A stretch of DNA of 64,000 bases from Sphingopyxis macrogoltabida (GTDB lineage Bacteria; Pseudomonadota; Alphaproteobacteria; Sphingomonadales; Sphingomonadaceae): NCBI RefSeq assembly GCF_001307295.1, contig NZ_CP012700.1, forward strand, positions 1,553,001-1,617,000. Reading direction: 5' to 3'. The position numbers and the translations under genes were made by a program. This document shows positions 49,994 through 59,911 of this stretch, one piece after another. How positions within the stretch are numbered: position 1 is the first letter of the stretch; every line of letters starts with the position of its first letter. The notes under the pieces are model-generated. The model did not search any database, was not told the DNA's origin, and saw only the letters and a program-made list of their open reading frames with translations.

Positions 49994-51752
49994 CGGCGAG
50001 GCCGCCGGCATAGCTTAGCCGGACGCGGTCCTTGCCGTCGGGGAAGCGCGGCCATTTGCCCTGCGCGAGCGCGGCGCGGCTGACCGACGGCTTGCCCTGC
50101 TGCGCTTCGTACATCCAGTAATTGCGCAGCACGATGCCGACATAGCCGCGCGTCTCCCAATAAGGGATCGATTCCATGTAGAGCAGGGGGTCACCCTGAT
50201 CGCGGATCTCGGTCTGCCAGCGCGCCACGGGGGCCGGGCCGGCGTTATAGGCGGCGATAACCTTGGGCAGCAGGCCGCCGGTCGCGCCGTCGCGGCTGAG
50301 ATATTGCAGATAGCTCTGCCCGAAATCCATGTTGACTGCCGGGATGCGGAGGTCGCCGGTGCCGCTGTCGCCGCGCCAGCGCGCCACGTCGCGCGCGGTG
50401 CCGGGCAGCACCTGCATCAGGCCGAAGGCGCCAGCCGGGCTGACCACGGTGCGCTGGAACCGCGATTCCTGCAGCGTGTGCGCAAAAACGAGCGCCGGAT
50501 CGACCTTCCAGCCGCCATTGGGTTCCCATTTCGGCTGCGGGTAGCGCGTTTGCGCCGCGAGCTTGCGGCCCTGCGGCGTATTGTGCGCGAGATAGAGCTG
50601 CGTTTCGGGGAGGCTGAGTGCGCCCGCCATGCCGATCAACTGGGCATGCTGTTCGGGATTGCCGATCTGCGCCTGATGACGCAGCGCCTCGCCGGCATAT
50701 TTATCCTCGCCGATTTCGGCGAGCGCCATCGCGATGCGAACGTTGGGAAGATCCTCAAGCGCCCGCCAGGCGCTGCGGTCGGCGCGGACATTCTCGCGCT
50801 GGCTGGTCGTTTCAACGCCCAGCGTCTCGGCGGCAAGCAGGCCGTAGAGCGTTTCCTCGTTCGCCGCGGCGGCGCGCAGGCGCGGCTGGACCGACGCGGG
50901 CTCGCCGGCGGCGATGGCGGCGCGGGCGGCCCAATAATAGGCCGCGGCCCGCGTCTCGCTGTCGGGCGCTTCCTTGGCGACACGGTCGAAGGCCACAAGC
51001 GCGGTGCGGTAATCGTGAAGGCGCCACGAGGCGAGACCCTGCACCCATGCGCCCTGCGTCGCCCATGCGCCGCCACCCGCGGTGCAGGCGAGCGACAGGC
51101 GCAGCGCATTCTGATCGTCATTCTCGATATAATAGGACCAGGCGACCTTTTGCGTCCATTCGGAGCGCGCTTCGGGCGTCAACTGGTCGGCGACGGCGCC
51201 CAGCAGCGCTTCGGCGCCTGCCGGATCGTCATTCTTGATGCGGTCGGGGATCGTCGCGGCAAGGCGCGCAGCGACCGGATCGCTGACGCTGTCGGCACCC
51301 AGCCGGCGCGGCGCGCTGCCGGCCCATGAGAGGCGCGTCTGCATCGGCAGCGTCGGCAGGTCGGTCGCACCACGCTTGGCGGCGAGCCGACCGAGCTGCT
51401 CGGCCTGCGGCAATTGCGGCGAGCGCGCGAGGATCGGCATGATATCGGCGACCTCGGCGCGGGGGCTGTTCGGTGCGGTGAGCAGTTCGGCGCGCAGGAA
51501 ATCGTTGAGCGGGCCCCCCTTGGCGTCCTGGTCGGCGCTGTCGAGGAGCGATTTGGCCTCGGCCCAACGCTGGCCGCGGATCGCGGCGACGATCTGTGTA
51601 TAAAGCTGTTTCTGTTTCGACGATAATATGTCGGGCACGGTTTGCGGCTGCGCGGTCAGGTCGCGGTCGCCCGCATCGGCGGCGAGGGCGGGCGCGGCGC
51701 AAATTGCGGAGGCCGCAAGAGTGCAGGAGAGAAAAATTGTCTTTATCGTCAT
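49983..51752 (-). CDS. Soluble lytic murein transglycosylase
   Basis: A 589-residue periplasmic enzyme: signal peptide (to about residue 24, APALAA), a long helical superhelix (about 40-400), and a C-terminal lysozyme-like domain with the catalytic Glu in LQESRFQ (near residue 428), then [16 protein letters not shown] and IAAYNAGP. It cleaves peptidoglycan to 1,6-anhydromuramyl products during wall turnover. Confidence 0.92.
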   Translation of the reverse strand: MTIKTIFLSCTLAASAICAAPALAADAGDRDLTAQPQTVPDILSSKQKQLYTQIVAAIRGQRWAEAKSLLDSADQDAKGGPLNDFLRAELLTAPNSPRAEVADIMPILARSPQLPQAEQLGRLAAKRGATDLPTLPMQTRLSWAGSAPRRLGADSVSDPVAARLAATIPDRIKNDDPAGAEALLGAVADQLTPEARSEWTQKVAWSYYIENDDQNALRLSLACTAGGGAWATQGAWVQGLASWRLHDYRTALVAFDRVAKEAPDSETRAAAYYWAARAAIAAGEPASVQPRLRAAAANEETLYGLLAAETLGVETTSQRENVRADRSAWRALEDLPNVRIAMALAEIGEDKYAGEALRHQAQIGNPEQHAQLIGMAGALSLPETQLYLAHNTPQGRKLAAQTRYPQPKWEPNGGWKVDPALVFAHTLQESRFQRTVVSPAGAFGLMQVLPGTARDVARWRGDSGTGDLRIPAVNMDFGQSYLQYLSRDGATGGLLPKVIAAYNAGPAPVARWQTEIRDQGDPLLYMESIPYWETRGYVGIVLRNYWMYEAQQGKPSVSRAALAQGKWPRFPDGKDRVRLSYAGGLADAN

Positions 51753-51755
51753 CTG

Positions 51756-52541
51756 TCAACGTCCCCGGTTGAACAGTTTGAGGCTATCCCAGGCCGCCGC
51801 CTTGTGGGCGGGCCGGGCCAGCAGCATCGCGGGGTGCGCGACGGCCACTGTCTCCATCTTGCGGCCATCTTGGTTAACATCGAGTAACCTTCCGCGCGCA
51901 TCGGCAAGCGCGATGTTCGCGGCCATGCGCACGATGTCGCTGCCGATCAGCAGGAGCCGTTCGGGGCCCGCAAGCCGCAGATGATGCCAGAGCAGCCGGT
52001 CGAGGTCGGCCATGTCACGCTCGTCGCAGCGGCCGCCCGGCGGCCGGGTGATGGCGAGGCTCGCGACATAACAGTCGGCGCGGCTGGCGCCGATCGCGCG
52101 GAGCATCGCATCGAGTAACGTTCCCGCGGGACCCGCAAACAGGGTGCCATCGCGCTGGTCGTCCACCTCGGGCCAGGCGGTCAGCAGCATAAGCGGCGCG
52201 CCGGGATTTCCGGCGGGCAGGACGCGGCGGGCATCCCACTGGCTGCCCGGAACGTCGGGATCATCCGCAAGCCAGGTCTGGAATGCGGCCCAGTCTTCCG
52301 GAAAAACGACGGGACCCTTGGCGGCGGGCGTTATCGGCGCTTCCTGCCGCTGGAGCGCGGCCGGGAGTGGCATCGCTTCGGGCTCGGCGGCGGGCGCCTT
52401 GAGTTTCGGAGGAGCGGCATCATTCGCCGGCGGCAGGACCAGCCAGCCCGCCGGCTCTTCGCCGACGAGCGCATCGACGCCAGCCAGCGACCACCAGTCG
52501 CAAATGCTTTCCGCCAGCAAGGCCGATTTCTGCCCACCCAT
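51756..52541 (-). CDS. Uracil-DNA-glycosylase-like protein lacking Fe-S cysteines
   Basis: A 261-residue protein. Residues about 115-255 follow the family 4 uracil-DNA glycosylase fold (GTLFAGPAGTLLDAML, ITRPPGG, VAHPAMLL), but the catalytic GEAPGxxED motif reads TAWPEVDDQ and the iron-sulfur cysteines are missing: no N-terminal CxxC, Ile-Thr at the VKCRPP position, no later Cys at the fourth site. The first 90 residues are a Pro/Ala-rich extension. It may be a non-catalytic or altered DNA-binding relative. Divergent from ETF-QO. Confidence 0.72.
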   Translation of the reverse strand: MGGQKSALLAESICDWWSLAGVDALVGEEPAGWLVLPPANDAAPPKLKAPAAEPEAMPLPAALQRQEAPITPAAKGPVVFPEDWAAFQTWLADDPDVPGSQWDARRVLPAGNPGAPLMLLTAWPEVDDQRDGTLFAGPAGTLLDAMLRAIGASRADCYVASLAITRPPGGRCDERDMADLDRLLWHHLRLAGPERLLLIGSDIVRMAANIALADARGRLLDVNQDGRKMETVAVAHPAMLLARPAHKAAAWDSLKLFNRGR

Positions 52542-52562
52542 GAATTTGTTTCAAACAGAGAG

Positions 52563-52578
52563 TTGACGGACGCGTCAA
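52563..52578. promoter_or_regulatory. Palindromic operator TTGACG-GACG-CGTCAA
   Basis: Same TTGACG-N4-CGTCAA layout as 2310-2325. It lies 82 bp before the ETF-QO start and 21 bp before the divergent glycosylase-like gene. A regulator of acyl-CoA or branched-chain amino acid catabolism would fit, because ETF-QO takes electrons from acyl-CoA dehydrogenases. Confidence 0.6.
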
Positions 52579-52660
52579 TTGGCGGGCATCGCAATTCGTG
52601 ACAGAATGAGCGCCGGACACGATGAATGATCGGCGCGGGGACGGCAGAAAGGTTATTGCG

Positions 52661-54316
52661 GTGAGCGAACGGGAATCGATGCCCTATGACGTGGTCATCG
52701 TCGGAGCGGGTCCGGCGGGACTTTCGGCGGCGATCCGCCTCAAGCAACTCGCGAACGAAGCGGGTAGCGAACTATCGGTGTGTATCCTCGAAAAGGGGTC
52801 CGAGGTCGGGGCGCATATCCTGTCGGGGGCGGTGATCGACCCGAAATCGCTCGACGAACTGATCCCCGACTGGCGCGAACAGGGTTGCCCGCTCGCTGAG
52901 GTGCCGGTCAACGACAACCAGCATTGGGTGCTGACCAAGACGAAGAAATTCGGCCTGCCCGAATTCATCTCGCCCGGTTTCATGCACAACAGGGGTACTT
53001 ATACCGGCAGCCTCGGCAATCTCTGCCGCTGGCTCGCCGAGCAGGCCGAAGGGCTGGGGGTCGAGATTTTTGCGGGCTTCCCCGCTGCCGAAATCCTCTA
53101 CAATGACGATGGTTCGGTGAAGGGCGTCGCGACCGGCGACATGGGCGTTGCACGCGACGGCAGCCATAAGGGCGATTACCAGCCGGGTCTGGAACTCCAT
53201 GCCAAATATACCTTCTTCGGCGAGGGCGTGCGCGGGCACCTGACCAAGATGCTGAAGCCGCAATTCGCGCTCGACGCCGACTGCGAGCCGCAGGTTTACG
53301 GCCTCGGCGTCAAGGAATTGTGGGACATCAAGCCCGAAAATCATGCCGAGGGCCGCGTCATCCACACGCAGGGCTGGCCGCTCGACCATAATAGTAACGG
53401 CGGCGGCTTCCTCTATCATCAGGCGAACGGACAGGTGGCGCTGGGCTTCGTAACCTGGCTCAACTATCGCAACCCGCACACCTCGCCCTTTCAGGAAATG
53501 CAGAAGTGGAAGACGCACCCCGAGATCGCCAGGATCCTGAAGGGCGGCAAGCGCGTCTCCTACGGCGCCCGCGCGATCAGTGACGGTGGTTACCAGTCGG
53601 TGCCGAAGCTCGCCTTTCCGGGCGGCGCGCTGATCGGCGACAGCGCCGGTTTCCTGAACGTGCCGCGCATCAAGGGCACCCACACCGCGATGAAGTCCGG
53701 CATGATGGCGGCCGAGGCGGCGTTCGCGGCAGTGACCGCTGGCCGCGGCAGCGACACGCTGACCGCCTATCAGGATGCCTATGACGAAAGCTGGGTGAAG
53801 AAGGAACTCAGCGTCGTGCGCAACGTCCTGCCGCTGGTCGAGAAATATGGCGATCTGGCGGGCACGATCCTGTCGGGCATCACAATGTGGGCCGAAACGC
53901 TGAAGATTCGCATGCCCTTCACGATGAAGCATCATCCCGACAACACGACGCTCTATCGTGCCGACATGATGCCGAAGCCCGATTATCCGAAGCCCGACGG
54001 CGTGCTGACTTTCGACCGCCTGTCGTCGGTGTTCCTGTCGAACACCAACCATGAGGAGGACCAGCCGGTCCACCTCCAGCTCAAGGACCCGTCGATTCCG
54101 GTCGAATATAATCTGCCGCTCTATGACGAGCCCGCGCAGCGTTATTGCCCGGCGGGGGTGTACGAGATCGTCGGCGAGGCTGAGGGCGATCCGAAATTCG
54201 TGATCAACGCGCAGAATTGCGTCCATTGCAAGACCTGCGACATTAAGGACCCGACACAGAATATCAACTGGGTCACCCCCGAAGGCGGCGGAGGCCCCAA
54301 TTATCCGAACATGTAA
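52661..54316 (+). CDS. Electron transfer flavoprotein-ubiquinone oxidoreductase
   Basis: A 551-residue FAD/[4Fe-4S] protein that passes electrons from ETF to ubiquinone. N-terminal FAD fold VVIVGAGPAGLSAAIRLKQ, ubiquinone-binding GGYQSVPKLAFPGG region, and C-terminal cluster ligands YCPAG and CVHCKTCDIKDP. It links fatty acid and branched-chain amino acid oxidation to respiration. GTG 52661 (MSERESMPYD) is chosen because AAAGG precedes it; an ATG at 52622 is in frame. Confidence 0.94.
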   Translation: MSERESMPYDVVIVGAGPAGLSAAIRLKQLANEAGSELSVCILEKGSEVGAHILSGAVIDPKSLDELIPDWREQGCPLAEVPVNDNQHWVLTKTKKFGLPEFISPGFMHNRGTYTGSLGNLCRWLAEQAEGLGVEIFAGFPAAEILYNDDGSVKGVATGDMGVARDGSHKGDYQPGLELHAKYTFFGEGVRGHLTKMLKPQFALDADCEPQVYGLGVKELWDIKPENHAEGRVIHTQGWPLDHNSNGGGFLYHQANGQVALGFVTWLNYRNPHTSPFQEMQKWKTHPEIARILKGGKRVSYGARAISDGGYQSVPKLAFPGGALIGDSAGFLNVPRIKGTHTAMKSGMMAAEAAFAAVTAGRGSDTLTAYQDAYDESWVKKELSVVRNVLPLVEKYGDLAGTILSGITMWAETLKIRMPFTMKHHPDNTTLYRADMMPKPDYPKPDGVLTFDRLSSVFLSNTNHEEDQPVHLQLKDPSIPVEYNLPLYDEPAQRYCPAGVYEIVGEAEGDPKFVINAQNCVHCKTCDIKDPTQNINWVTPEGGGGPNYPNM

Positions 54317-54335
54317 GTCCGCCCGGTTCCTCGCG

Positions 54336-56000
54336 GTGCGCCTCCTTGCAGTTTGGGGCGCTGCATTGCCGATGCTGGCGCTCGCATCGCCCGCGTGGAG
54401 CGCCGAGGACAATGGCGCGGCGCTGAATGCGCTGGTGCGGGCGCGGCTGGCAGAGGACGCCGGCGACCCTGCCGCGGCCCTGTCGGCGCTCGAAACGCTC
54501 GCCAGTCACGCGCCGACGCTTCCCGGGGTGCGCGGGCGGATTCTCGAACGGGCAATCGAGACGGGCGACCTCGCCGTAGCACGCGGGGCGGCAGCGCAGC
54601 TCTGGCAGGGCGGCGATCGCCGTTTCGACGCCCAACTCGTCCTGTTGGTCGACGCGATCCGCCGCGCCGACTGGAAGGGCGCGCAGCTTTATATGAACGG
54701 TCGTGCCGACAAGACCGGCGGCGACGCGATATCGCGCCTGATCCAGCCGACGCTCGACACATGGATCGATGTCGGCGCGCGGGCGAAGCAGCCCGAACGT
54801 CACCTTGCCGCTGCGAGCGTCCGGGCGCGGCCCGAACCTGCGCTGCTGCTCGAAGCGGCACTGGTCAAGCTCGCGACGGGACGGACGGCCGAAGCCGTGT
54901 CGATCACCGACGAGATCATATTGACCGACCGCACGAGCCAGCTCGTCGCCCTTCGCGTCGCGGCGACGCTCGACAAGACGGGGCAGGGCGAAGCGGGCGA
55001 CCGGCTGCGTGGGCGTATCGCGCTCGCATCGGGCGGCCGCGAGGATCCGATGCTGCTCTTGCCCGACCAGCCGGTATCGACGCCGCGCGGCGGGATCGCT
55101 CATTGGATGGCGCTGCTCGCCGACGCCTTTGCGCGCACGCCGAACAGCAGCCCGAAACTGTCCTTGTTGTTCGGGCGCACAGCCTTTTGGCTCGACGAGA
55201 ACGACTGGATGGCGCGGTCGGCGCTGGTCGAGGCGCTCGATCGCAACGATCAACGGCAGGACGCGCTGGCGTTGCTCGCGGGCAGTCGGAGGACGATGCC
55301 GCCGGTGCTCGACATGCGCCGCGCCGAGCTGATGGCCGACGCCGGCGATCCGGCGGGCGCAGCGAAGCTGGCGGAGGCGGCCGCCGCGCAGGAGCCGCCG
55401 GTGCGCAGTCTGCTCGTCCGTTTTGCCGATATCGCGCGGCGATCGGACGATCCGAAGGCGGCCGAACGCGCCTATGCGCGGCTCGAAGCAACGCTCGGTA
55501 CGGGGGAAGACGGCGCCGCGTTGCGCGGCACGTTGCTGATCGCACGCGCCGAACTCTTGCTGCAGGCCGACGCTTGGGGCGAAGCCGAACCCTTGCTCGA
55601 AAAGGCGGTGGCGCTGCGGCCGAACGATGCGACGGTACTCAATTTCGCGGGCTATTCGGCGCTCGAGCGGCGCAAGGACGTCAAGACCTCGCTCGCCCGC
55701 ATCGAGGCGGCGTGGAACGAAGAACCGCAGAATGCCAGCATCACCGACTCGCTCGGCTGGGCCTATTTCCTGACCGGCCGCGTCGAGGAAGCGGTGCCGC
55801 TGCTCGAAAAGGCGCAAGCGGGCGAACCCGACAATCCGGTGATCGTCGAGCATCTCGGCGATGCGTATTGGAAGGCCGGACGCCGGTTTCAGGCACGCTA
55901 TAGCTGGCGCGCCGCGGCGCTGCTCGCCGAGGCCGACATGGCGACGCGGATCGAGGCGAAGCTCCGCGACGGGCTGAGCGAGGCGACGACCGCGCCATGA
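54336..56000 (+). CDS. Periplasmic TPR-repeat protein
   Basis: A 554-residue protein with a signal peptide (to about residue 22, SPAWSA) followed by tetratricopeptide-like helices throughout; the best TPRs are near the C-terminus (SITDSLGWAYFLTGRVEEAVPLLEKA, VIVEHLGDAYWKAGRR, each in parts). Similar TPR proteins in proteobacteria help assemble envelope complexes. Start is GTG 54336. Overlaps ispE by 4 nt. Confidence 0.85.
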   Translation: MRLLAVWGAALPMLALASPAWSAEDNGAALNALVRARLAEDAGDPAAALSALETLASHAPTLPGVRGRILERAIETGDLAVARGAAAQLWQGGDRRFDAQLVLLVDAIRRADWKGAQLYMNGRADKTGGDAISRLIQPTLDTWIDVGARAKQPERHLAAASVRARPEPALLLEAALVKLATGRTAEAVSITDEIILTDRTSQLVALRVAATLDKTGQGEAGDRLRGRIALASGGREDPMLLLPDQPVSTPRGGIAHWMALLADAFARTPNSSPKLSLLFGRTAFWLDENDWMARSALVEALDRNDQRQDALALLAGSRRTMPPVLDMRRAELMADAGDPAGAAKLAEAAAAQEPPVRSLLVRFADIARRSDDPKAAERAYARLEATLGTGEDGAALRGTLLIARAELLLQADAWGEAEPLLEKAVALRPNDATVLNFAGYSALERRKDVKTSLARIEAAWNEEPQNASITDSLGWAYFLTGRVEEAVPLLEKAQAGEPDNPVIVEHLGDAYWKAGRRFQARYSWRAAALLAEADMATRIEAKLRDGLSEATTAP

Positions 56001-56845
56001 CCGCCTTTCGCGAAACCGGCTGGGCGAAGATCAACCTCGCGTTGCACGTCCGCGGGCGCCGCGCCGACGGTTATCACGATATCGAGACGCTGTTCGCTTT
56101 CGTCGACGATGGCGATGGAATCGAAGCGGAGTTCGCCGACGCCGACAGCCTGAGCATCGACGGGGATTTCGCCGAGGGACTGACCGCCGGCGACGACAAT
56201 CTGGTTCGCCGGGTGCTGGCGCTGCTGCGCATGCGCTATGGCGCCGATCGCGTGCCGCCGCTGGCCATCACGCTGACCAAGCGCCTGCCGGTCGCCGCCG
56301 GGATCGGCGGCGGGTCGGCGGATGCGGCAGCGATGGCGCGGCTGGTCCGGCGACACTTCCTGCCCGAACTTGGCGACGCGCAGCTCGCGCGGCTGGTTGC
56401 GCCGCTCGGCGCCGATATCGCCGCCTGCGTTGCCAGCGCGACCTGCCTCGGCCTCGGGACAGGGGATGAGCTGAGCGCGCTTCCCGAACTGCGGCTGTCC
56501 GGCACTCCGGCGCTGCTCGTCAATCCGCGCCAACCGGTGGCGACCGGGCCGGTGTTCGCGGCGTGGGACGGCATCGATCGCGGGCCGCTGTTCACCGGGG
56601 CAGACCTCCGCGCGCAGCTCTTTGCCGGGCGCAACGACCTCCAGCGTGCCGCGATCGCCCAGTGTTCGGCGATCGTCGACGTGCTGACCGAACTCGGCGC
56701 CCTGCGCCCGTGGCTGGCGCGGATGTCGGGGTCGGGTGCGACCTGTTTCGCGCTGTTCGACGCGCCGGCCGAGCGCGACGCCGCGGCGGCGCATCTGGCG
56801 CAAGGCCGGCCGGACTGGTGGCAGATGGCGGGAGCATTGCGATGA
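55997..56845 (+). CDS. ispE: 4-diphosphocytidyl-2-C-methyl-D-erythritol kinase
   Basis: A 282-residue GHMP kinase of the non-mevalonate isoprenoid pathway. WAKINLALHV with the catalytic Lys/Asn region, ATP loop PVAAGIGGGSADAAAM, and MSGSGATCFALF near the C-terminus. ATGA overlaps with the TPR gene before and the amidohydrolase after it. Confidence 0.95.
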   Translation: MTAFRETGWAKINLALHVRGRRADGYHDIETLFAFVDDGDGIEAEFADADSLSIDGDFAEGLTAGDDNLVRRVLALLRMRYGADRVPPLAITLTKRLPVAAGIGGGSADAAAMARLVRRHFLPELGDAQLARLVAPLGADIAACVASATCLGLGTGDELSALPELRLSGTPALLVNPRQPVATGPVFAAWDGIDRGPLFTGADLRAQLFAGRNDLQRAAIAQCSAIVDVLTELGALRPWLARMSGSGATCFALFDAPAERDAAAAHLAQGRPDWWQMAGALR

Positions 56846-57573
56846 GCGAAGCGTGGCGGCAACTGGGCGCGGCGCGGGCAGGGGGCATCTTGCTGATCGC
56901 CGACCATGCCTCGGCCTTTGTGCCCGCCGACATCGATCTCGGCATCGATCCCGCGTTGCTGCGCGAGCATATCGCGATCGACATCGGCGTCGCCGAAGTG
57001 GCGGCGCTGCTTGTCGAAAGTGGCGCGGTCGATGCCGCGATCCTCGGCGGGGTGTCGCGGCTGGTGGTCGACTGCAACCGCGAGGAAGACGCCCCCGGCG
57101 TGCTGCCGATTGCCAGCGACGGCCACGCGGTGCCGGGCAATGCGCTGGGCGATGTAGGGCGCGAGGCGCGGCTGGCGCGGTTTTTCCGGCCCTATCACGA
57201 TCATATCGCCGCGACGATTGCGGCGCACCGCCCGGCGATGATCCTGTCGTTGCACAGCTTCACCCCGGCGCTGGCGGCGCATCCCGAGCAGGCGCGGCCA
57301 TGGCATGTCGGGGTGCTGTATAACGAGGACGACCGGCTCGCGGCGGCGGCGATCGCGGCGCTGGCAGCCGAAGGGCTGAACGTCGGAGACCAGCTTCCTT
57401 ACTCGGGCAAATTGCTCAACGCGACGATGAACCGCCACGCCGAAGGCAATGGGATTCCCTATGTCGGGATCGAGATGCGGCAGGACCTTGTCCGCGATGC
57501 GGCGGGACAGGCGCTGTTTGCCGAACGGCTGGCGCGCATGTGCAAGAAAGTAACATTGAATATCGGCGAATAG
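56842..57573 (+). CDS. N-formylglutamate amidohydrolase family protein
   Basis: A 243-residue protein of the N-formylglutamate deformylase family (DHAS near residue 22, RLVVDCNRE, SLHSFTP, NEDDRL, GIEMRQD). The reference enzyme removes formate from N-formylglutamate in histidine breakdown; short homologues like this one have broader, often unknown, substrates, and no hut genes are adjacent. ATG 56842 overlaps the ispE stop by 4 nt. Confidence 0.86.
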   Translation: MSEAWRQLGAARAGGILLIADHASAFVPADIDLGIDPALLREHIAIDIGVAEVAALLVESGAVDAAILGGVSRLVVDCNREEDAPGVLPIASDGHAVPGNALGDVGREARLARFFRPYHDHIAATIAAHRPAMILSLHSFTPALAAHPEQARPWHVGVLYNEDDRLAAAAIAALAAEGLNVGDQLPYSGKLLNATMNRHAEGNGIPYVGIEMRQDLVRDAAGQALFAERLARMCKKVTLNIGE

Positions 57574-57632
57574 GCGTGTAGACGCGCATCCGATCGCAAT
57601 TTTGTGAAATAATATTTCTCGGAGCCTTTGAA

Positions 57633-59495
57633 ATGCCTTCTTATCGTTCGCGCACCACCACTCATGGCCGCAATATGGCCGGCGCGCGCGGGTTATGGCG
57701 TGCGACAGGGATGAAGGACAGCGACTTCGGCAAGCCGATCATCGCCGTCGTCAACAGCTTCACCCAGTTCGTTCCCGGCCACGTCCACCTGAAGGACCTC
57801 GGCCAGATGGTCGCGCGCGAGATCGAGGCGGCGGGCGGGGTCGCCAAGGAATTCAACACGATCGCGGTCGACGACGGCATCGCGATGGGGCACGACGGGA
57901 TGCTCTACAGCCTGCCGAGCCGCGACCTGATCGCCGACAGCGTCGAATATATGGTCAACGCCCATTGCGCCGACGCGATGGTGTGCATCTCCAACTGCGA
58001 CAAGATCACCCCGGGCATGCTGATGGCGGCGCTCCGCATCAACATCCCCGTCGTCTTCGTGTCGGGCGGGCCGATGGAGGCGGGCAAGGTGGTGCTGAAG
58101 GGCAAGGAGGTCGCGCTCGATCTGGTCGATGCGATGGTGGTCGCGGCCGACGAGAAATATAGCGACGAGGAAGTCACCGAGATCGAGCGCGCGGCGTGCC
58201 CGACGTGCGGTTCCTGCTCGGGCATGTTCACCGCCAATTCGATGAACTGCCTGACCGAGGCGCTGGGGCTGTCGCTGCCGGGCAATGGCTCGACGCTCGC
58301 GACGCACGCCGACCGCAAGCAATTGTTCCTGCGCGCCGGCCGCATCGCGGTCGAGATGTGCCGCCGCTATTATGAGCAGGACGACGACAGCGTGCTGCCG
58401 CGCAGTATCGCGACCTTCGAGGCGTTCGAAAACGCGATGAGCCTCGACATCGCGATGGGCGGGTCGACCAACACCGTGCTGCACCTGCTCGCCGCTGCGT
58501 TCGAGGCGGGCGTCGATTTCACCATGACCGACATCGACCGGCTGTCGCGCCGCGTGCCGTGCCTGTCGAAGGTCGCGCCGGCGAAGAGCGACGTGCATAT
58601 GGAGGATGTCCATCGCGCCGGCGGGATCATGGCGATCCTCGGCCAGCTTGAACGGGCGGGGCTGATCCATGCGCATCTTCCGACGGTGCACAGCGCGACG
58701 TTGGGCGACGCGCTCAACAAATGGGATATTTCGCGGACCAACGACCCCGAGGTGCAGAAATTCTTCATGGCGGCGCCGGGAGGCGTGCCGACGCAGGTGG
58801 CATTCAGCCAGGACCGGCGCTGGGACGACCTCGACCTCGATCGCGAAACCGGCGTGATCCGTTCGGCCGACCATGCGTTCAGCAAGGACGGCGGGCTCGC
58901 GGTGCTCAGCGGCAATATCGCGCTCGACGGCTGCATCGTGAAGACCGCGGGCGTCGACGAGAAGATCCTGAAATTTTCGGGCCCGGCCAAGGTTTATGAA
59001 AGCCAGGACGCCGCGGTTGCGGGCATCCTGACCGGACAGGTCGAATCGGGCGACGTCGTCGTCATCCGCTACGAGGGACCGAAGGGCGGGCCGGGAATGC
59101 AGGAAATGCTCTATCCGACGAGCTATCTGAAGTCGAAGGGGCTTGGCGCCGCCTGCGCGCTGATCACCGACGGGCGCTTTTCGGGCGGCACGTCGGGACT
59201 GTCGATCGGCCATGTCTCGCCCGAAGCGGCCGAAGGCGGCACGATCGGCCTTGTCGAAAACGGCGACCGGATCGAAATCGATATTCCGGCGCGCACGATC
59301 ACGCTCGCCGTTCCGGAGGACGAACTCGCTTCGCGCCGGGCAGCGATGGAAGCGAAGGGCGATGTCGCATGGCAGCCCGCCAAGCCGCGCCCGCGCAAGG
59401 TTTCGGTAGCACTTCAGGCCTATGCTGCGATGACGACGAGTGCCGCGAGGGGAGCGGTGCGCGACCTGTCGCAGCTGAAGGGAAACAAGGGATGA
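57633..59495 (+). CDS. ilvD: Dihydroxy-acid dehydratase
   Basis: A 620-residue Fe-S enzyme that forms the 2-oxo acids of valine and isoleucine synthesis. Cluster cysteines occur in CISNCDK and [16 protein letters not shown]. Other marks are [10 protein letters not shown] and [10 protein letters not shown], and near the C-terminus [11 protein letters not shown]. The reading frame is complete. Overlaps the next gene by 4 nt. Confidence 0.97.
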   Translation: MPSYRSRTTTHGRNMAGARGLWRATGMKDSDFGKPIIAVVNSFTQFVPGHVHLKDLGQMVAREIEAAGGVAKEFNTIAVDDGIAMGHDGMLYSLPSRDLIADSVEYMVNAHCADAMVCISNCDKITPGMLMAALRINIPVVFVSGGPMEAGKVVLKGKEVALDLVDAMVVAADEKYSDEEVTEIERAACPTCGSCSGMFTANSMNCLTEALGLSLPGNGSTLATHADRKQLFLRAGRIAVEMCRRYYEQDDDSVLPRSIATFEAFENAMSLDIAMGGSTNTVLHLLAAAFEAGVDFTMTDIDRLSRRVPCLSKVAPAKSDVHMEDVHRAGGIMAILGQLERAGLIHAHLPTVHSATLGDALNKWDISRTNDPEVQKFFMAAPGGVPTQVAFSQDRRWDDLDLDRETGVIRSADHAFSKDGGLAVLSGNIALDGCIVKTAGVDEKILKFSGPAKVYESQDAAVAGILTGQVESGDVVVIRYEGPKGGPGMQEMLYPTSYLKSKGLGAACALITDGRFSGGTSGLSIGHVSPEAAEGGTIGLVENGDRIEIDIPARTITLAVPEDELASRRAAMEAKGDVAWQPAKPRPRKVSVALQAYAAMTTSAARGAVRDLSQLKGNKG

Positions 59496-59881
59496 TATCG
59501 AACCGGGGCGCATTCCTGCCGCTCCTGCTGCTCGCCGGATGCAGCGGCGCGCCCGACAACGGCGAACTCGCCGAGGCCGAAGCGCGCGGATCGCGCGAGG
59601 CGGCCGAAAATGGCCGTATCGAATGCGCGCTCGAAGGCGCCAAGCTGTTCGACCGTACCTGCACCGTCGAGGAAATGAGCGGCGCCGACGGGACGGCACT
59701 TGTGGTCGGGCGCGGCGATGTCGGATATCGGCGCCTGCTGATCACGACCGACGGGCGCGGACTGGTGTCGGCCGACGGGTCCGAACCGGCGAAGGTCACG
59801 ATCGTCGGCGACAAGTTGATCGAGGTGGCGGTCGGCACCGACCGCTATCGCCTGCCGGCCAATACCGGTGGTTCGAAATAG
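59492..59881 (+). CDS. Small lipoprotein of unknown function
   Basis: A 129-residue protein with a lipoprotein signal peptide: hydrophobic [10 protein letters not shown], lipobox LLAGC with Cys17. The rest is a compact domain with a possible disulfide (IECALEGAK...DRTCTVEE) and beta-rich C-terminus. I do not recognise it. ATGA overlap with ilvD; 30 nt before the NAD(P)HX gene. Confidence 0.78.
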   Translation: MISNRGAFLPLLLLAGCSGAPDNGELAEAEARGSREAAENGRIECALEGAKLFDRTCTVEEMSGADGTALVVGRGDVGYRRLLITTDGRGLVSADGSEPAKVTIVGDKLIEVAVGTDRYRLPANTGGSK

Positions 59882-59911
59882 GCTTTTGCTCCGGCATGAA
59901 AGGGTTGCGGC

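Noticed and set aside
52772..54412. A 546-codon minus-strand open frame opposite ETF-QO
   Set aside because: Antisense shadow; composition dominated by His, Arg and Asp.
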